NCBI RefSeq assembly: GCF_036172515.1 | Contig: NZ_JAXKVW010000008.1 | Location: forward strand, 1-64,000 | Reading direction: 5' to 3' | Source of the DNA: Flexistipes sp. | GTDB taxonomy: Bacteria > Chrysiogenota > Deferribacteres > Deferribacterales > Flexistipitaceae | DNA: 64,000 nt | In this document: in pieces, positions 8,224 through 17,602 of the stretch | Layout: the number at the start of each line of letters is the position of its first letter | Numbering within the stretch: the first letter of the stretch is position 1 | Program-made: the position numbers and the translations under genes | The notes under the pieces: generated by a model | Database searches by the model: none | What the model was told of the DNA's origin: nothing | What the model saw: only the letters and a program-made list of their open reading frames with translations

Positions 8224-9171
8224 CTTTTTAATCATTTCCGTTGATTCTTCTACCATGCTTTGCACCATATCATTTACAGACGGGATGTTGTTAATAAGAC
8301 CTATACATTGTCCGCAGGCTATCAGAGCATTTTCAAAATCTCCGGTTTCGATTGCTTTTTTACCGTTTTTACCGCTCAAAAGGGGTGCCATTTCCTGCAG
8401 TGTGGCGTTTCTTTCTTCCTTTTTAGTTATTTTCTGGGCTTGGCTGTTATTTATTGCTCTTAATGTATTTTTTAGTGAACGTTCCACAAGAATGGTGTCG
8501 GTTTCGTTTAATGACAGCAGGTGTTTTTTCAGATTTTCATGTACAGGGGATTCGCGTGTAAGCATGAACCTTGTTCCCATATTTACTCCTGATGCCCCAA
8601 GGGAGAGGGCGGCTGCCAAACCACGTCCGTCTGCAAAACCACCTGAGGCGATTACCGGGATGTTTATACTGTCCGCTGTTTTGGGAATCAGGATAAGCGA
8701 TGTCACATCATCTTCTCCGGGGTGACCTGCACATTCAAAACCGTCTATACTCACGAAATCGCATCCTATTTTTTCGGCTTTTACTGCATGCTTAACAGAT
8801 GTGCATTTATGAATGATTGAAGCACCGCTGTTTTTTAAATGGTTGATATATTTTTCAGGGTTGCGTCCGGCAGTTTCTATAATTTTAATATTCTTTTCAA
8901 TTATTACGTCAATATAGCTGTCATAATCAACGGGGTTCAATGTGGGCAAGAATGTCAGATTAACCCCCAGGGGTTTATTGGTTATTAGACGGGCTTTGTC
9001 TATTTCATCAGCAAGTCTTTCGGGGGAGTCAAAAGAGAGTGCCGTGATTATGCCAAGCCCGCCGGCTTCTGAAACGTTCGCTGCTAATTCTGCATTTGAT
9101 ATCCACATCATGCCGCCCTGGATTATCGGATATTTAATTCCCAATGCTTTTGTTAGTTTATTGTTTAGCAT
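8203..9171 (-). CDS. FabK-like enoyl-ACP reductase / nitronate monooxygenase family flavoenzyme
   Basis: This 322-residue FMN-binding TIM-barrel protein contains PIIQGGMMWISN near the N-terminus, VSIDGFECAGHPGEDD near 148, PVIASGGFADGRG near 175 and MGTRFMLTRES near 200. These segments fit FabK (enoyl-ACP reductase II) and its 2-nitropropane-dioxygenase-like relatives. Sequence alone does not separate the two. I take ATG 9171 because GGAGGCAGGT stands directly before it. A start four codons upstream would place that ribosome site inside the gene. No other fatty-acid genes are nearby. Confidence 0.82.
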   Translation of the reverse strand: MLNNKLTKALGIKYPIIQGGMMWISNAELAANVSEAGGLGIITALSFDSPERLADEIDKARLITNKPLGVNLTFLPTLNPVDYDSYIDVIIEKNIKIIETAGRNPEKYINHLKNSGASIIHKCTSVKHAVKAEKIGCDFVSIDGFECAGHPGEDDVTSLILIPKTADSINIPVIASGGFADGRGLAAALSLGASGVNMGTRFMLTRESPVHENLKKHLLSLNETDTILVERSLKNTLRAINNSQAQKITKKEERNATLQEMAPLLSGKNGKKAIETGDFENALIACGQCIGLINNIPSVNDMVQSMVEESTEMIKKLNVVND

Positions 9172-9375
9172 ACCTGCCTCCATGAATGAATATTCTGCAT
9201 TAGTAGAACAATATTTTATATAAGTGTAAATGTCAATGTTTTCATGTACAAAAATTTTATTAATTTTATTTGATGTGTTTGCATGTTGTGTGGTAATCTA
9301 AATAAAGGATTTAATTTTATCTTTTTGTGTAAATAAAGGTTAAAATATACCTTTCTAAATTTAAAGGAGGATAGG

Positions 9376-9807
9376 ATGTTTATAAAAATTTTTTCTACAG
9401 CTTTTTTGTTCTTTTTTCTTGTCACTTTTTCTTTTGCCGAGCCTAATATGAATGAAGGTAAATGGGAGATTACAACTAAGACCGAAATTAAAGGGATGCC
9501 GATGCAGATGCCACCACAAACATATACGCAGTGCATTAAAAAAGAGGATATTGTACCAAATACTCAGACTCAGAATAATATGAGCGATGAGTGTAAAATT
9601 TTGAATAATGAAGTCAACGGTGACACTGTTTACTGGGAAATTGAGTGTAAGTCAAAAAATGGTGATGTTTCAACAGGCAAGGGAACCGTTACATATCATG
9701 GCAACACACTGGAGGGCAGGGTGGATATTAACGTTTCCGGCGGTAATATGGGTGATGTTAAAATGATTCAGCATATGAACGGCAAAAGGATCGGTGATTG
9801 CAAATAA
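9376..9807 (+). CDS. DUF3617 family exported protein
   Basis: A 143-residue protein with a signal peptide ending around residue 21 (VTFSFA). The mature part begins with EGKWEITTKTEIKGMPMQMP and contains paired cysteines (QCIKKED, DECKIL, IECKSK, C-terminal DCK), the pattern of the DUF3617 family. These are periplasmic proteins of unknown function. A good AAAGGAGG ribosome site lies before the ATG. It is monocistronic and converges on the phosphatase gene. Confidence 0.85.
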   Translation: MFIKIFSTAFLFFFLVTFSFAEPNMNEGKWEITTKTEIKGMPMQMPPQTYTQCIKKEDIVPNTQTQNNMSDECKILNNEVNGDTVYWEIECKSKNGDVSTGKGTVTYHGNTLEGRVDINVSGGNMGDVKMIQHMNGKRIGDCK

Positions 9808-9814
9808 TTAACTA

Positions 9815-10447
9815 TTAGCTTAAGATTATTTTGATCAGTTCTTTCGGTTTGTCTGCATAGTAATCCGGCTTGCTTGAGGCTTTTGATCCGTAGCCGTAAG
9901 AACAGAAGCAGGTTTTTATGTCGGCTGCTGCTCCTGACAATATATCGGTGTGATTGTCGCCTATCATAATTGCGTGTTCTTTTTCAATTTTGTATTTTTC
10001 CAGAGCTTTCAGCACGGGTTCCGGTGATGGTTTCTTTGTTTTAAAACTGTCTCCGCCATACCACTCGTTTATTATCTTGTCCATGTGAAAGTATTTTATG
10101 ATTTTTTCCGTCAGAGCTGAGGATTTGTTTGAAATTACAACGGAGTTTATCTCTTTATTTCGTAATTCTTTTAAAAGCTCCGGTATACCGTCAAAGAGTT
10201 TAGTTTTATTTACGATATTTTCTGAATAAGTTGTTCTGAAATGAGTTTCAATTTCGCTGCTAAAGTTTGCTGCACCCACAGCTCTTTCCACAAGTTTCCG
10301 CATTCCATCGCCCACATAGGATTTTGTCTTATCCAGTTTCAAAAGCGGAAATCCGAAGTGTTTTAATGTACAGTTCAGGCTTTCGTGGATATCATCTATT
10401 GTGTCCACAAGTGTGCCGTCCAGATCAAAAATCACAAAATTAAACAT
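9815..10447 (-). CDS. HAD phosphatase, phosphoglycolate phosphatase-like
   Basis: The 210-residue protein opens with FVIFDLDGTLVDT, the HAD motif I. It then has VISNKSSALTEK (motif II), KKPSPEPVLKAL (motif III) and IMIGDNHTDIL (motif IV). Together with the helical cap of residues 20-85 this fits Gph, which hydrolyses 2-phosphoglycolate, although related enzymes act on other small phosphates. The start ATG has a poor ribosome site. It stands alone and divergent from the signalling operon. Confidence 0.87.
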   Translation of the reverse strand: MFNFVIFDLDGTLVDTIDDIHESLNCTLKHFGFPLLKLDKTKSYVGDGMRKLVERAVGAANFSSEIETHFRTTYSENIVNKTKLFDGIPELLKELRNKEINSVVISNKSSALTEKIIKYFHMDKIINEWYGGDSFKTKKPSPEPVLKALEKYKIEKEHAIMIGDNHTDILSGAAADIKTCFCSYGYGSKASSKPDYYADKPKELIKIILS

Positions 10448-10561
10448 TAAAAAGTAATATGATATTTCAGTTATTTTGACAAGTATTTTGTATAAATTTT
10501 AGGCTGAAAAAAATTTAAGCGTGCACTGAGAAGCAAAAGAGATAAAAATACTCTTATTTTC

Positions 10562-10589
10562 TTTACAATAAATATAAATAATGTATAAT
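10562..10589 (+). promoter_or_regulatory. Predicted promoter of the HD-GYP/FIST/globin-kinase operon
   Basis: TTTACA at 10562-10567 and TATAAT at 10584-10589 are 16 bases apart. The position implies a start near 10596 and supports the ATG at 10620, because an upstream start at 10581 would fall inside the -10 box. Confidence 0.6.
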
Positions 10590-10619
10590 TTGCATACTTG
10601 CAGATATTTGGAGCTGTTT

Positions 10620-11729
10620 ATGAATTATAGAATATTGGTTGCTGATGATGAAAATTTTAACAGAGAGATAGTCAAAGATGCTTTGATGGGGGAAGAGCAT
10701 GATTATGAAATACTGGAAGCTGGAGACGGACTTGCCGTGATTAATATGCTTGAAGAGTTAAACCCTGATTTGCTTCTTCTGGATATCGGTATGCCTAAAA
10801 TGAGCGGTCTGGAAGTACTTGAAAATATAAGAGAAAAAGATGTGTATGAATCCCTTCCTGTTATCGTAATCACTGCATATCCTGAAGAGAAATACCATGC
10901 TCTGGAGCTGGGGGCGAACGATTTTATTGCAAAACCCATTGAAGTTGCTGATTTACGACTGCGTGTAAAAAACAGCTTAAAACTTAAAAATTACAGCAAT
11001 ATGCTTGAGAATTTTAATAAACAGCTTGAAGAGAAGGTGCGTGAACGTACGCTGGAACTGAAACAGGCTCTTGATAAAAGCCGGGCTGCTGAGCTGGAAG
11101 TGATTATTAAACTTGGTAAAGCTGCGGAATTCAGGGATCTTGAAACCGGAGTGCATATATATAAGATGCGCGGTTATTCCAAATTGCTTGCTGAAAAGTT
11201 AGGTATGAGTAAAGATGATGTGAGTCTTATATACAATGCATCACCTTTGCACGACGTCGGAAAGGTGGGGATACCAGACCGAATCTTGCTAAAACCGGCC
11301 AGGCTTACTGACAAAGAGTTTGAGATAATTAAAAATCATGTTGAAATCGGTATGGAGATTTTAAGCGGTCATGAGTCATTCCCACTTCTCAATGCAGCGT
11401 ATTACATAATAAGAGACCACCATGAAAATTGGGACGGTTCCGGCTATCCCTATGGCAGAAAGGGCTCAGATATACATATATATGGTAGAATTTGCAAGAT
11501 TGCGGACGTATTTGATGCCCTGACAACAAAAAGGGTTTATAAAGAAGCCTACAGTGTTGAAAAGGCTGTGAGTATAATGCAGAATGAAATGAAAGGGGCA
11601 TTTGATCCTGATATTTTAAGTAGTTTCGTTGAGAATATTAAGGATTTTGTTGCCATAAAAGAGGAATCGGAAAATATGGAAGAAGATATCCCTCCCATAT
11701 TGAAAATTATGAGCGAAATCGAGCGTTGA
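10620..11729 (+). CDS. Response regulator with HD-GYP cyclic-di-GMP phosphodiesterase domain
   Basis: A 369-residue RpfG-type protein. The receiver domain covers residues 1-120, with phosphoacceptor D55 in LLLLDIGMPK and K106 in FIAKPIE. A coiled-coil linker follows (125-165), then an HD-GYP domain with H211-D212 in LHDVGKVGIPDR, RDHHENWDGSGYP near 265 and IADVFDAL. All catalytic motifs are present, so c-di-GMP or related cyclic dinucleotide hydrolysis is likely. The GGAG site before ATG 10620 fixes the start. It heads an operon with the REC-FIST protein and the globin kinase, which may phosphorylate it. Confidence 0.93.
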   Translation: MNYRILVADDENFNREIVKDALMGEEHDYEILEAGDGLAVINMLEELNPDLLLLDIGMPKMSGLEVLENIREKDVYESLPVIVITAYPEEKYHALELGANDFIAKPIEVADLRLRVKNSLKLKNYSNMLENFNKQLEEKVRERTLELKQALDKSRAAELEVIIKLGKAAEFRDLETGVHIYKMRGYSKLLAEKLGMSKDDVSLIYNASPLHDVGKVGIPDRILLKPARLTDKEFEIIKNHVEIGMEILSGHESFPLLNAAYYIIRDHHENWDGSGYPYGRKGSDIHIYGRICKIADVFDALTTKRVYKEAYSVEKAVSIMQNEMKGAFDPDILSSFVENIKDFVAIKEESENMEEDIPPILKIMSEIER

Positions 11730-11771
11730 TTGTTTTGATTTTTTCAATAAATAAATAACGGAGAGCTGTTG

Positions 11772-13172
11772 ATGAGAATTCTCTTGGTGGATGACGACGT
11801 TTACACTCTGGATATTTTAACGACCTTTCTGGAAAAAACCATTCAGTCAGATATTTTGAGTGTTGCAACAAAAAAGGAAGCAGTTGAGGCTTTGGAAAGA
11901 GAGAATTTTCTTTTTGTTATAACTGATATTAAGCTTGAAGATGGCAGCGGCTATGAAATCCTCGAAAAGTCTAAGCAGAAAAATGTATTAACACCTGTTA
12001 TCGGCATCACGGGTTATGTAGATGAGCTGGAAGACACATATATGTCGATTAATTTTGATGTGCTTATCAGAAAACCTCTTCATTTGCAGGATTTTTTGAA
12101 AAAACTTAATGAGGTAAACAGTAAGTATTTTCAGGTATTTTTTTACGGTTCATTCAGTGAATTCAGAGAGGCTTCGCCTGAAACATCTGATAAAAAAATG
12201 GTGGTTTTTACTACGGAAGAGTATGCCGTTGATGTGCAGGAGTATTTGGGAGAAAAGCAGTTAAATTCTTTCGGGGTTGTTGTCCCCGGATTTATTTACA
12301 GATCGAAAGTTTTTGAGAGCGGTATCATGACGATGTTTATTTCAAAAAAGGCAACAGAGTTAAAACTGTGTGACTCGGCTAGTCTTCTTGATTCTGATCC
12401 GGAAGGCACTAAATCACACCTGATTTTTTACGATGTCTGCACACTGGATCTGGACGAATTCTGCGACAAGTATGGAAAAAAGCTGGAAAACAATTATGTT
12501 TTGGGTGTTGGTTGTGGCGACAAGTATTTGAGAAGGGGCCCTGCTCTTTTTGACAAAAAAGGTTTCCATGACAAATCCTGTCTGGTGATCAGTACCAGCC
12601 GGCGTATTTATTCCGAAAGCTTTTTAGGGCTTAAGACGAAGGGGGAGCCGTTAACTGTAGAAAGAGAAGGGGATATTATAAAAAAAATAAATGGAGAAAA
12701 CGCCGGGGAGTATTATTTGCAGTTTTACCAAACTTGCGAAAAAAATTCTGTCAGTGATATTTATCAGATTGGAATAAAATATCCTTTCGGTTTTTTTGAT
12801 GAAGATAAAAAGCTTACTGTACGTGTCCCAGTTGATGCCTCTGAAAAAGGATTTCGGTTTATAGGGGGATATACAACCGGCAGCAAAAGTTATATTTTGC
12901 AATATGATAAAAACAGGGCAATGGACAAGCTGGATGAATTGTTAAAGGATTTCCGGATTAAAGAACGAATTGACGTGCCTGTGATAACTTATTGTTACGG
13001 AAGGTATATAGGAAATAGAGAAACTTTCTCCCTTTTTGAGCTTAAGAAAATATTTGAACATTTTCCTGATACCAATTTCGGTTTTTTATCTCACGGCGAG
13101 ATTATAAGCGGTAAGAACGACAAATACAAAATGCAAAACTATTCAGTTATTTTATCCAATATCGAGGTTTAA
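11772..13172 (+). CDS. REC-FIST fusion protein: receiver domain joined to a FIST sensory domain
   Basis: The first 120 residues are a receiver domain, with MRILLVDDDV, phosphoacceptor D52 in ITDIKLEDGSGYE and K101 in LIRKPLH. Residues from about 125 to the end fit a FIST domain. They show secondary-structure-like spacing, VLGVGCGDKYLRRG near 242, YPFGFF, RVPVDASEKGFRFIGGY, and a terminal FGFLSHGEI typical of the FIST_C end. FIST domains are proposed to bind small ligands such as amino acids. The expected catalytic output domain is missing. The gene ends immediately before the kinase ATG (zero spacing), so the two are probably made together. FIST assignment is by pattern only. Confidence 0.7.
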   Translation: MRILLVDDDVYTLDILTTFLEKTIQSDILSVATKKEAVEALERENFLFVITDIKLEDGSGYEILEKSKQKNVLTPVIGITGYVDELEDTYMSINFDVLIRKPLHLQDFLKKLNEVNSKYFQVFFYGSFSEFREASPETSDKKMVVFTTEEYAVDVQEYLGEKQLNSFGVVVPGFIYRSKVFESGIMTMFISKKATELKLCDSASLLDSDPEGTKSHLIFYDVCTLDLDEFCDKYGKKLENNYVLGVGCGDKYLRRGPALFDKKGFHDKSCLVISTSRRIYSESFLGLKTKGEPLTVEREGDIIKKINGENAGEYYLQFYQTCEKNSVSDIYQIGIKYPFGFFDEDKKLTVRVPVDASEKGFRFIGGYTTGSKSYILQYDKNRAMDKLDELLKDFRIKERIDVPVITYCYGRYIGNRETFSLFELKKIFEHFPDTNFGFLSHGEIISGKNDKYKMQNYSVILSNIEV

Positions 13173-15044
13173 ATGTTTGAAGGACTTGTTTCTGTTTTCG
13201 ATATTACTCCCAAAGATTTTGAGAGAAGAAATTATATCTATCGTCTGGTTAAAAAAAACAAAAAACTTATATCAAAAGAATTCTATGAGTTTTTGAATGC
13301 AAACAGCTATACAAATGCATTTTTGGGAAGTAAGGAGAGGATAACCAGGCTGTCTAAAACTCAGGAAGAATTTCAGGAGAATCTTTTCTCAATGGATTTT
13401 GATGATTTGATTCCTTATATTTACAATGTGGGTTTGATTCATTACCGCATTAACCTTGATAATACTTATGTTATTTCAGCGCATTCTCTCCTTAAAAATA
13501 TTTATACAAAGATTTTGTATCATGAAGACATATCCAATAAGTTTGACATTCTTATTACAATTGAAAAATTTCTGAGCTTCAGTCTTGGTGTGATGGTTTG
13601 GAGTTATTATGAAAAAAGCGATGTGTGCATATTTGATATTAAGCACATAAAAAACTTCCTGGAATCCATTACCGATCTTAAAATTATACATAAAACACTA
13701 CTTGATGATTACATCAAAAGCTTTAAACAAGGCAGGAAAGAATATGTTTATAATTCATTGAAGAATTATAAGCTTTGCCAGTTCCATGTGACTTTGACAA
13801 AATATCAGTCTTTGTACAGGTTCCAGGATATTGTGGATATAGAAAGCATTATAGATGCGCATAAGAATATTCATGAAAAAGGGGCGAAGTATTTTGAAGA
13901 CTTTGAAAACGGAGAAATATCAGCCGAAAGATTTATAAAAAAATTACGCCAGCTCAGCTCTGACTTCACTGATGAGTTAGAACAGTTGACACAAAAATTT
14001 ATTTTTAATCAACCCGAAACTATTACAGTTGATTTTATAAACCTTATCGGAGACATAATAAGGCTCAATTATAAAAGTGAGCTGACCGGACTTATTGAAG
14101 ATTTCAGAAATTATCTTTTGAATTTCAATTATCTGGTTAAAGAAGTCGTCTTTGTGAATGAGCAGCATGAAACAAAAAAAAATGAAATAATTTTTCGTCT
14201 TTTTCTGGATTCACAAAGCTATACACTGTGTATAAAGCTCTATGATAAATCTGCAAAACCTCTGCTTCAGACCATTGTTAAAATCAGTGGAGATTTATTC
14301 CAGGAACTCTACACCATGCACAAACAGGAAAAAAGACTGGGTGAGCTGGCAGATCAGGTATCAGAATCAGACCATATGAAAACGCTTTTCATTGCAAATG
14401 TCAGTCACGAAATAAGGACACCTCTAAATTCAATACTCGGTTTTGCTCAGCTGATACAGATGAAACAGAATATAGATGAAACAACAAAAAAGTATGTTGC
14501 CAATATTATTGAAGCCGGTAACAAACTTTTGGATCATATAAATAAAGTAATTGATTTTGCCAAACTCGAGAGCGGTAAAATGATAATTAATATGAAAGAG
14601 GTGACGCCAAAAACTTTTGAAAATAAAATACGTTCGATAATTTCTCCGCTGCTGCGTGAAAAGAATCTTACGTTTAATTCTGATTTTTCCGGTGATTTTA
14701 CTGTGAACGTTGATGTTAAGCTTATTGAGGATGTTCTGATAAATCTGATTTCAAATGCAATTAAGTATTCCGATGAAGATTCTCAGATTGATGCAGGGTG
14801 TTACAAAAAAGGTGAAGTGTGCCGGTTCTACGTAAGGGATTACGGACAGGGAATCAGCCGCGAACATGTTAAAAAAATATTTTCACCGTTTTATCAAGTT
14901 GATAAGGCATATAATAATCCTGTAAAAGGTTCCGGTCTCGGCCTAGCCATTGTCAAGTCTATCGTGGAGAAACATGGGGGTAATATATGGGTTGACTCAG
15001 AGCCGGGAAAGGGTACAGTATTCTGGTTTGATATTTCCGGATAA
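13173..15044 (+). CDS. Globin-coupled sensor histidine kinase
   Basis: This 623-residue soluble protein has no membrane segment. Residues 10-165 resemble a protoglobin/globin-coupled sensor domain, with FYEFLNAN near 37, RLSKTQEEF near 59 and IYNVGLIHYRINLD near 83-96. H90 is in the position of the proximal haem ligand. A helical middle region (165-400) is unassigned. The kinase core has the H-box NVSHEIRTP (H412) and the ATPase boxes LISNAIKYS, DYGQGI, FSPFYQ and GSGLGLAIVKSIV. It likely senses O2, NO or CO and signals to the two upstream receiver proteins. Confidence 0.85.
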   Translation: MFEGLVSVFDITPKDFERRNYIYRLVKKNKKLISKEFYEFLNANSYTNAFLGSKERITRLSKTQEEFQENLFSMDFDDLIPYIYNVGLIHYRINLDNTYVISAHSLLKNIYTKILYHEDISNKFDILITIEKFLSFSLGVMVWSYYEKSDVCIFDIKHIKNFLESITDLKIIHKTLLDDYIKSFKQGRKEYVYNSLKNYKLCQFHVTLTKYQSLYRFQDIVDIESIIDAHKNIHEKGAKYFEDFENGEISAERFIKKLRQLSSDFTDELEQLTQKFIFNQPETITVDFINLIGDIIRLNYKSELTGLIEDFRNYLLNFNYLVKEVVFVNEQHETKKNEIIFRLFLDSQSYTLCIKLYDKSAKPLLQTIVKISGDLFQELYTMHKQEKRLGELADQVSESDHMKTLFIANVSHEIRTPLNSILGFAQLIQMKQNIDETTKKYVANIIEAGNKLLDHINKVIDFAKLESGKMIINMKEVTPKTFENKIRSIISPLLREKNLTFNSDFSGDFTVNVDVKLIEDVLINLISNAIKYSDEDSQIDAGCYKKGEVCRFYVRDYGQGISREHVKKIFSPFYQVDKAYNNPVKGSGLGLAIVKSIVEKHGGNIWVDSEPGKGTVFWFDISG

Positions 15045-15095
15045 AAAAGGTTTTAAAGTATTAAATAAATAGATATCAATTTTTTTTTAAAAAGG

Positions 15096-15124
15096 TTGAC
15101 AAATAAGCCGATTTTTTTTATAAG
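15096..15124 (+). promoter_or_regulatory. Predicted strong promoter of tRNA-Gln/proBA
   Basis: TTGACA at 15096-15101 and TATAAG at 15119-15124 are separated by 17 bases. This is the best sigma-70 match in the window and lies 15 bases before the mature tRNA. Confidence 0.7.
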
Positions 15125-15138
15125 TTATTCACTTTTAA

Positions 15139-15213
15139 TGGGGTGTAGCCAAGCGGCAAGGCAGCGGATTTTGGTTCCGCCATTCGGAGGTTCGAATCCT
15201 CCCACCCCAGCCA
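15139..15213 (+). tRNA. tRNA-Gln (anticodon TTG), CCA encoded
   Basis: The sequence folds into a cloverleaf. The acceptor stem is TGGGGTG (15139-15145) with CACCCCA (15203-15209), the discriminator is G, and CCA is encoded at 15211-15213. The anticodon loop ATTTTGGTT gives TTG, and GGTTCGAATCC forms the T arm. The first base pair is U-A, as usual for bacterial tRNA-Gln. It is 10 bases from proB. Confidence 0.96.
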
Positions 15214-15223
15214 TTATTAAAAT

Positions 15224-16357
15224 ATGCGAAAAATTCCTATAATAAAAACAATTGTTATCAAGATCGGCAGCAATATTATAACCGACCAGATAAATGGCAT
15301 AAACCAGACCTTTATTTCCGAATTATCCGGGACAATTTCTCGTGTGAAAGAATTTTCCGAGAATGTTGTTATAGTCTCTTCCGGCTCAGTAGCTGCGGGT
15401 TTTCGCTGTCTCGGATATAAATCCAAACCTGAAGATATAATTGACAAACAGGCATGTGCAGCGGTTGGCCAAACCAGGCTTATCCGTCTTTACGAAAAGG
15501 AATTCAGTAAAAATAATATCAATGTCGCCCAGATTCTTTTAACCAAAGATGACTTGTCAAACAGAAGGCGCTACCTCAATGCAAGATACACAATAAGAAA
15601 ATTGCTTGAGCACGGAAGCATACCGATAATAAATGAGAATGACTCTGTGGTGGTTGACGAGTTAAAATACATAGAAAGTTTCGGTGACAATGATAACTTA
15701 TCAGCCCTTGTTGCCGGTCTCATTTCGGCTGATATGCTTCTGATTTTATCTGATGTGGAGGGACTTTTTGATAAAGACCCCACAAAATATGATGATGCAA
15801 AACTTGTGAGCGAAGTAAAATATGTCAATAATGAGATGCTTAATTACGCCGGTGACTCGGTTTCGGGTATAGGTACGGGCGGAATGAAGTCCAAGATTAA
15901 AGCAGCTAAAAAGGCTTTGGATTCCGGATGTTATGTGGGAATAATCAATGGCAACTCCACAGAAAATGTTTTGAAATTTTTAAGAGGAGAGGAAACAGGA
16001 ACTTTTTTTTCACATATTGAGGATCCGAAAAATAAGAAGAAATTATGGCTTGCCTATGCTACTATACCCAAAGGTGATATGGTGGTTGATGACGGTGCTG
16101 TTAGAGCTGTCAGAATAAATAAAAAATCTCTGCTTCCCTCGGGTATTGTGGATGTTTCCGGTAAGTTTGGTATTGGTGATGTTGTTAGAATTGTAGACAA
16201 AAACAAAGTGGAAATTGGAAGAGGTAAGGTGCGTTACTCCCATTTTGATTTAAAAAAGATTATGGGGAAGAAAACCTCTGAGATTTATGATATTCTCGGC
16301 TACAAATTCAGCGATGAAGTGATTCATAGAGACGATATGGTACTTGAAATTACTTAG
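15224..16357 (+). CDS. proB: Glutamate 5-kinase with C-terminal PUA domain
   Basis: ProB phosphorylates glutamate in the first step of proline synthesis. The 377-residue product has an amino-acid kinase domain with VIKIGSNIITDQ near 9-20, VSSGSVAAG near 49, IPIINENDSVV near 136, FGDNDNLSA near 154 and GIGTGGMKSK near 215. A PUA domain occupies about 285-365. It begins 10 bases after the tRNA with no good Shine-Dalgarno sequence, so it is probably read from the tRNA promoter after processing. The next gene, proA, completes the pair. Confidence 0.95.
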   Translation: MRKIPIIKTIVIKIGSNIITDQINGINQTFISELSGTISRVKEFSENVVIVSSGSVAAGFRCLGYKSKPEDIIDKQACAAVGQTRLIRLYEKEFSKNNINVAQILLTKDDLSNRRRYLNARYTIRKLLEHGSIPIINENDSVVVDELKYIESFGDNDNLSALVAGLISADMLLILSDVEGLFDKDPTKYDDAKLVSEVKYVNNEMLNYAGDSVSGIGTGGMKSKIKAAKKALDSGCYVGIINGNSTENVLKFLRGEETGTFFSHIEDPKNKKKLWLAYATIPKGDMVVDDGAVRAVRINKKSLLPSGIVDVSGKFGIGDVVRIVDKNKVEIGRGKVRYSHFDLKKIMGKKTSEIYDILGYKFSDEVIHRDDMVLEIT

Positions 16358-16366
16358 GAGGTGCCT

Positions 16367-17599
16367 GTGGAAGATTTTATGAAGTTGAAAAATGCATCCA
16401 AGATTTTGATGACTAAAAATACAGCTGAAAAAAATAAGGCTCTTGAAATTCTTGCAGATAAACTGCTGCAAAACAAAGAACTGATTTTCACTGAAAACAA
16501 AAAAGATGTCGATAATGCAGTGGAGATGAAACTCTCTCCCGCTTTGACGGACAGGCTTGTTATAAACGAAAAGCGTCTGAATGCTATGGTGGAAGGAGTC
16601 AATGAAATAATTGCTCAGGATGACCCTGTTATGACCGTTGAAAAGGGGTATAAAAGACCAAACGGACTGTTAATTCATAAGGTTAGAGTTCCTCTTGGGG
16701 TAGTTGGGATAATATATGAATCCAGACCCAATGTTACAGTTGATGCTGCTGCTCTTTGTATTAAATCAGGGAACTGTGCTTTTTTAAGAGGAGGCAAAGA
16801 GGCCCGTTACAGCAATACTTTGCTTGGTAAACTTATCAGCGAAGCACTTTCAGAGGCTGGTTTGCCGGCAGAGTGCGTAAAGACTGTTTATGATCCGGAT
16901 CGGAATATCCTTCATTCAATGCTTAAAGCCAAAGAATATATTGATATAATCATACCCAGAGGTGGAGAAGGATTGATAAGCTACGTGACAGAGCATTCCC
17001 TTATTCCTGTTGTTAAACATGATAAGGGTTTATGTCATGTTTACGTTGATGAGTCGGCAGATATCGATATGGCGGTTGATATAGCTTATAATGCTAAAGT
17101 TCAGAGACCTGGAGTCTGCAATGCGATGGAGACTCTTCTTCTGAATAAGAAGATATACAGGGAAGTTCTGGACAAATTAATGCCTGAGTATGAAAAAGCC
17201 GGCGTGGAAGTGAGAGCTTCTGCTGATATTGCTGAAATATACAATACAAAGCATGCATCGGAAGAAGACTGGCGCACAGAATATCTTGATTTGATTCTTT
17301 CTGTTAAAAGTGTTGAGAATATGCAGGAGGCGATTGATCATATTAATCAATATGGATCCATGCATTCGGAAGCTGTGGTTACCTCTGACTATTCAAGGGC
17401 AATGGATTTTATGAATTCAGTAGACGCTTCTGCTGTATATGTAAATGCCTCAACACGGTTTACCGATGGTGCGGAATTCGGGTTGGGAGCTGAGATAGGA
17501 ATCAGCACCCAGAAGTTGCACTGCAGAGGCCCTATGGGAGCATACGACCTCACCACATCCAAATATATGATTTACGGGCACGGACATATTAAGGAGTAA
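16367..17599 (+). CDS. proA: Gamma-glutamyl phosphate reductase
   Basis: ProA reduces glutamyl 5-phosphate to the semialdehyde using NADPH, directly after ProB. The 410-residue protein has the aldehyde-dehydrogenase-like fold, with GVVGIIYESRPNVT near 114, LRGGKEA near 145, IDIIIPRGGEGL near 197, and the nucleophile region RPGVCNAMETLL near 250. I use GTG 16367, five bases after AGGAGGT. GTG 16361 lies inside that ribosome site, and ATG 16379 is the other option. Confidence 0.95.
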   Translation: MEDFMKLKNASKILMTKNTAEKNKALEILADKLLQNKELIFTENKKDVDNAVEMKLSPALTDRLVINEKRLNAMVEGVNEIIAQDDPVMTVEKGYKRPNGLLIHKVRVPLGVVGIIYESRPNVTVDAAALCIKSGNCAFLRGGKEARYSNTLLGKLISEALSEAGLPAECVKTVYDPDRNILHSMLKAKEYIDIIIPRGGEGLISYVTEHSLIPVVKHDKGLCHVYVDESADIDMAVDIAYNAKVQRPGVCNAMETLLLNKKIYREVLDKLMPEYEKAGVEVRASADIAEIYNTKHASEEDWRTEYLDLILSVKSVENMQEAIDHINQYGSMHSEAVVTSDYSRAMDFMNSVDASAVYVNASTRFTDGAEFGLGAEIGISTQKLHCRGPMGAYDLTTSKYMIYGHGHIKE

Positions 17600-17602
17600 T
17601 AT

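Noticed and set aside
8255-8725. Long open frame opposite the FabK-like gene
   Set aside because: It is a mirror of a well-supported gene. The composition (long Ser/Phe runs) is that of an antisense frame.
9216-9536. Leftward 106-codon frame before the DUF3617 gene
   Set aside because: It overlaps the DUF3617 gene and its promoter region and has no ribosome site.
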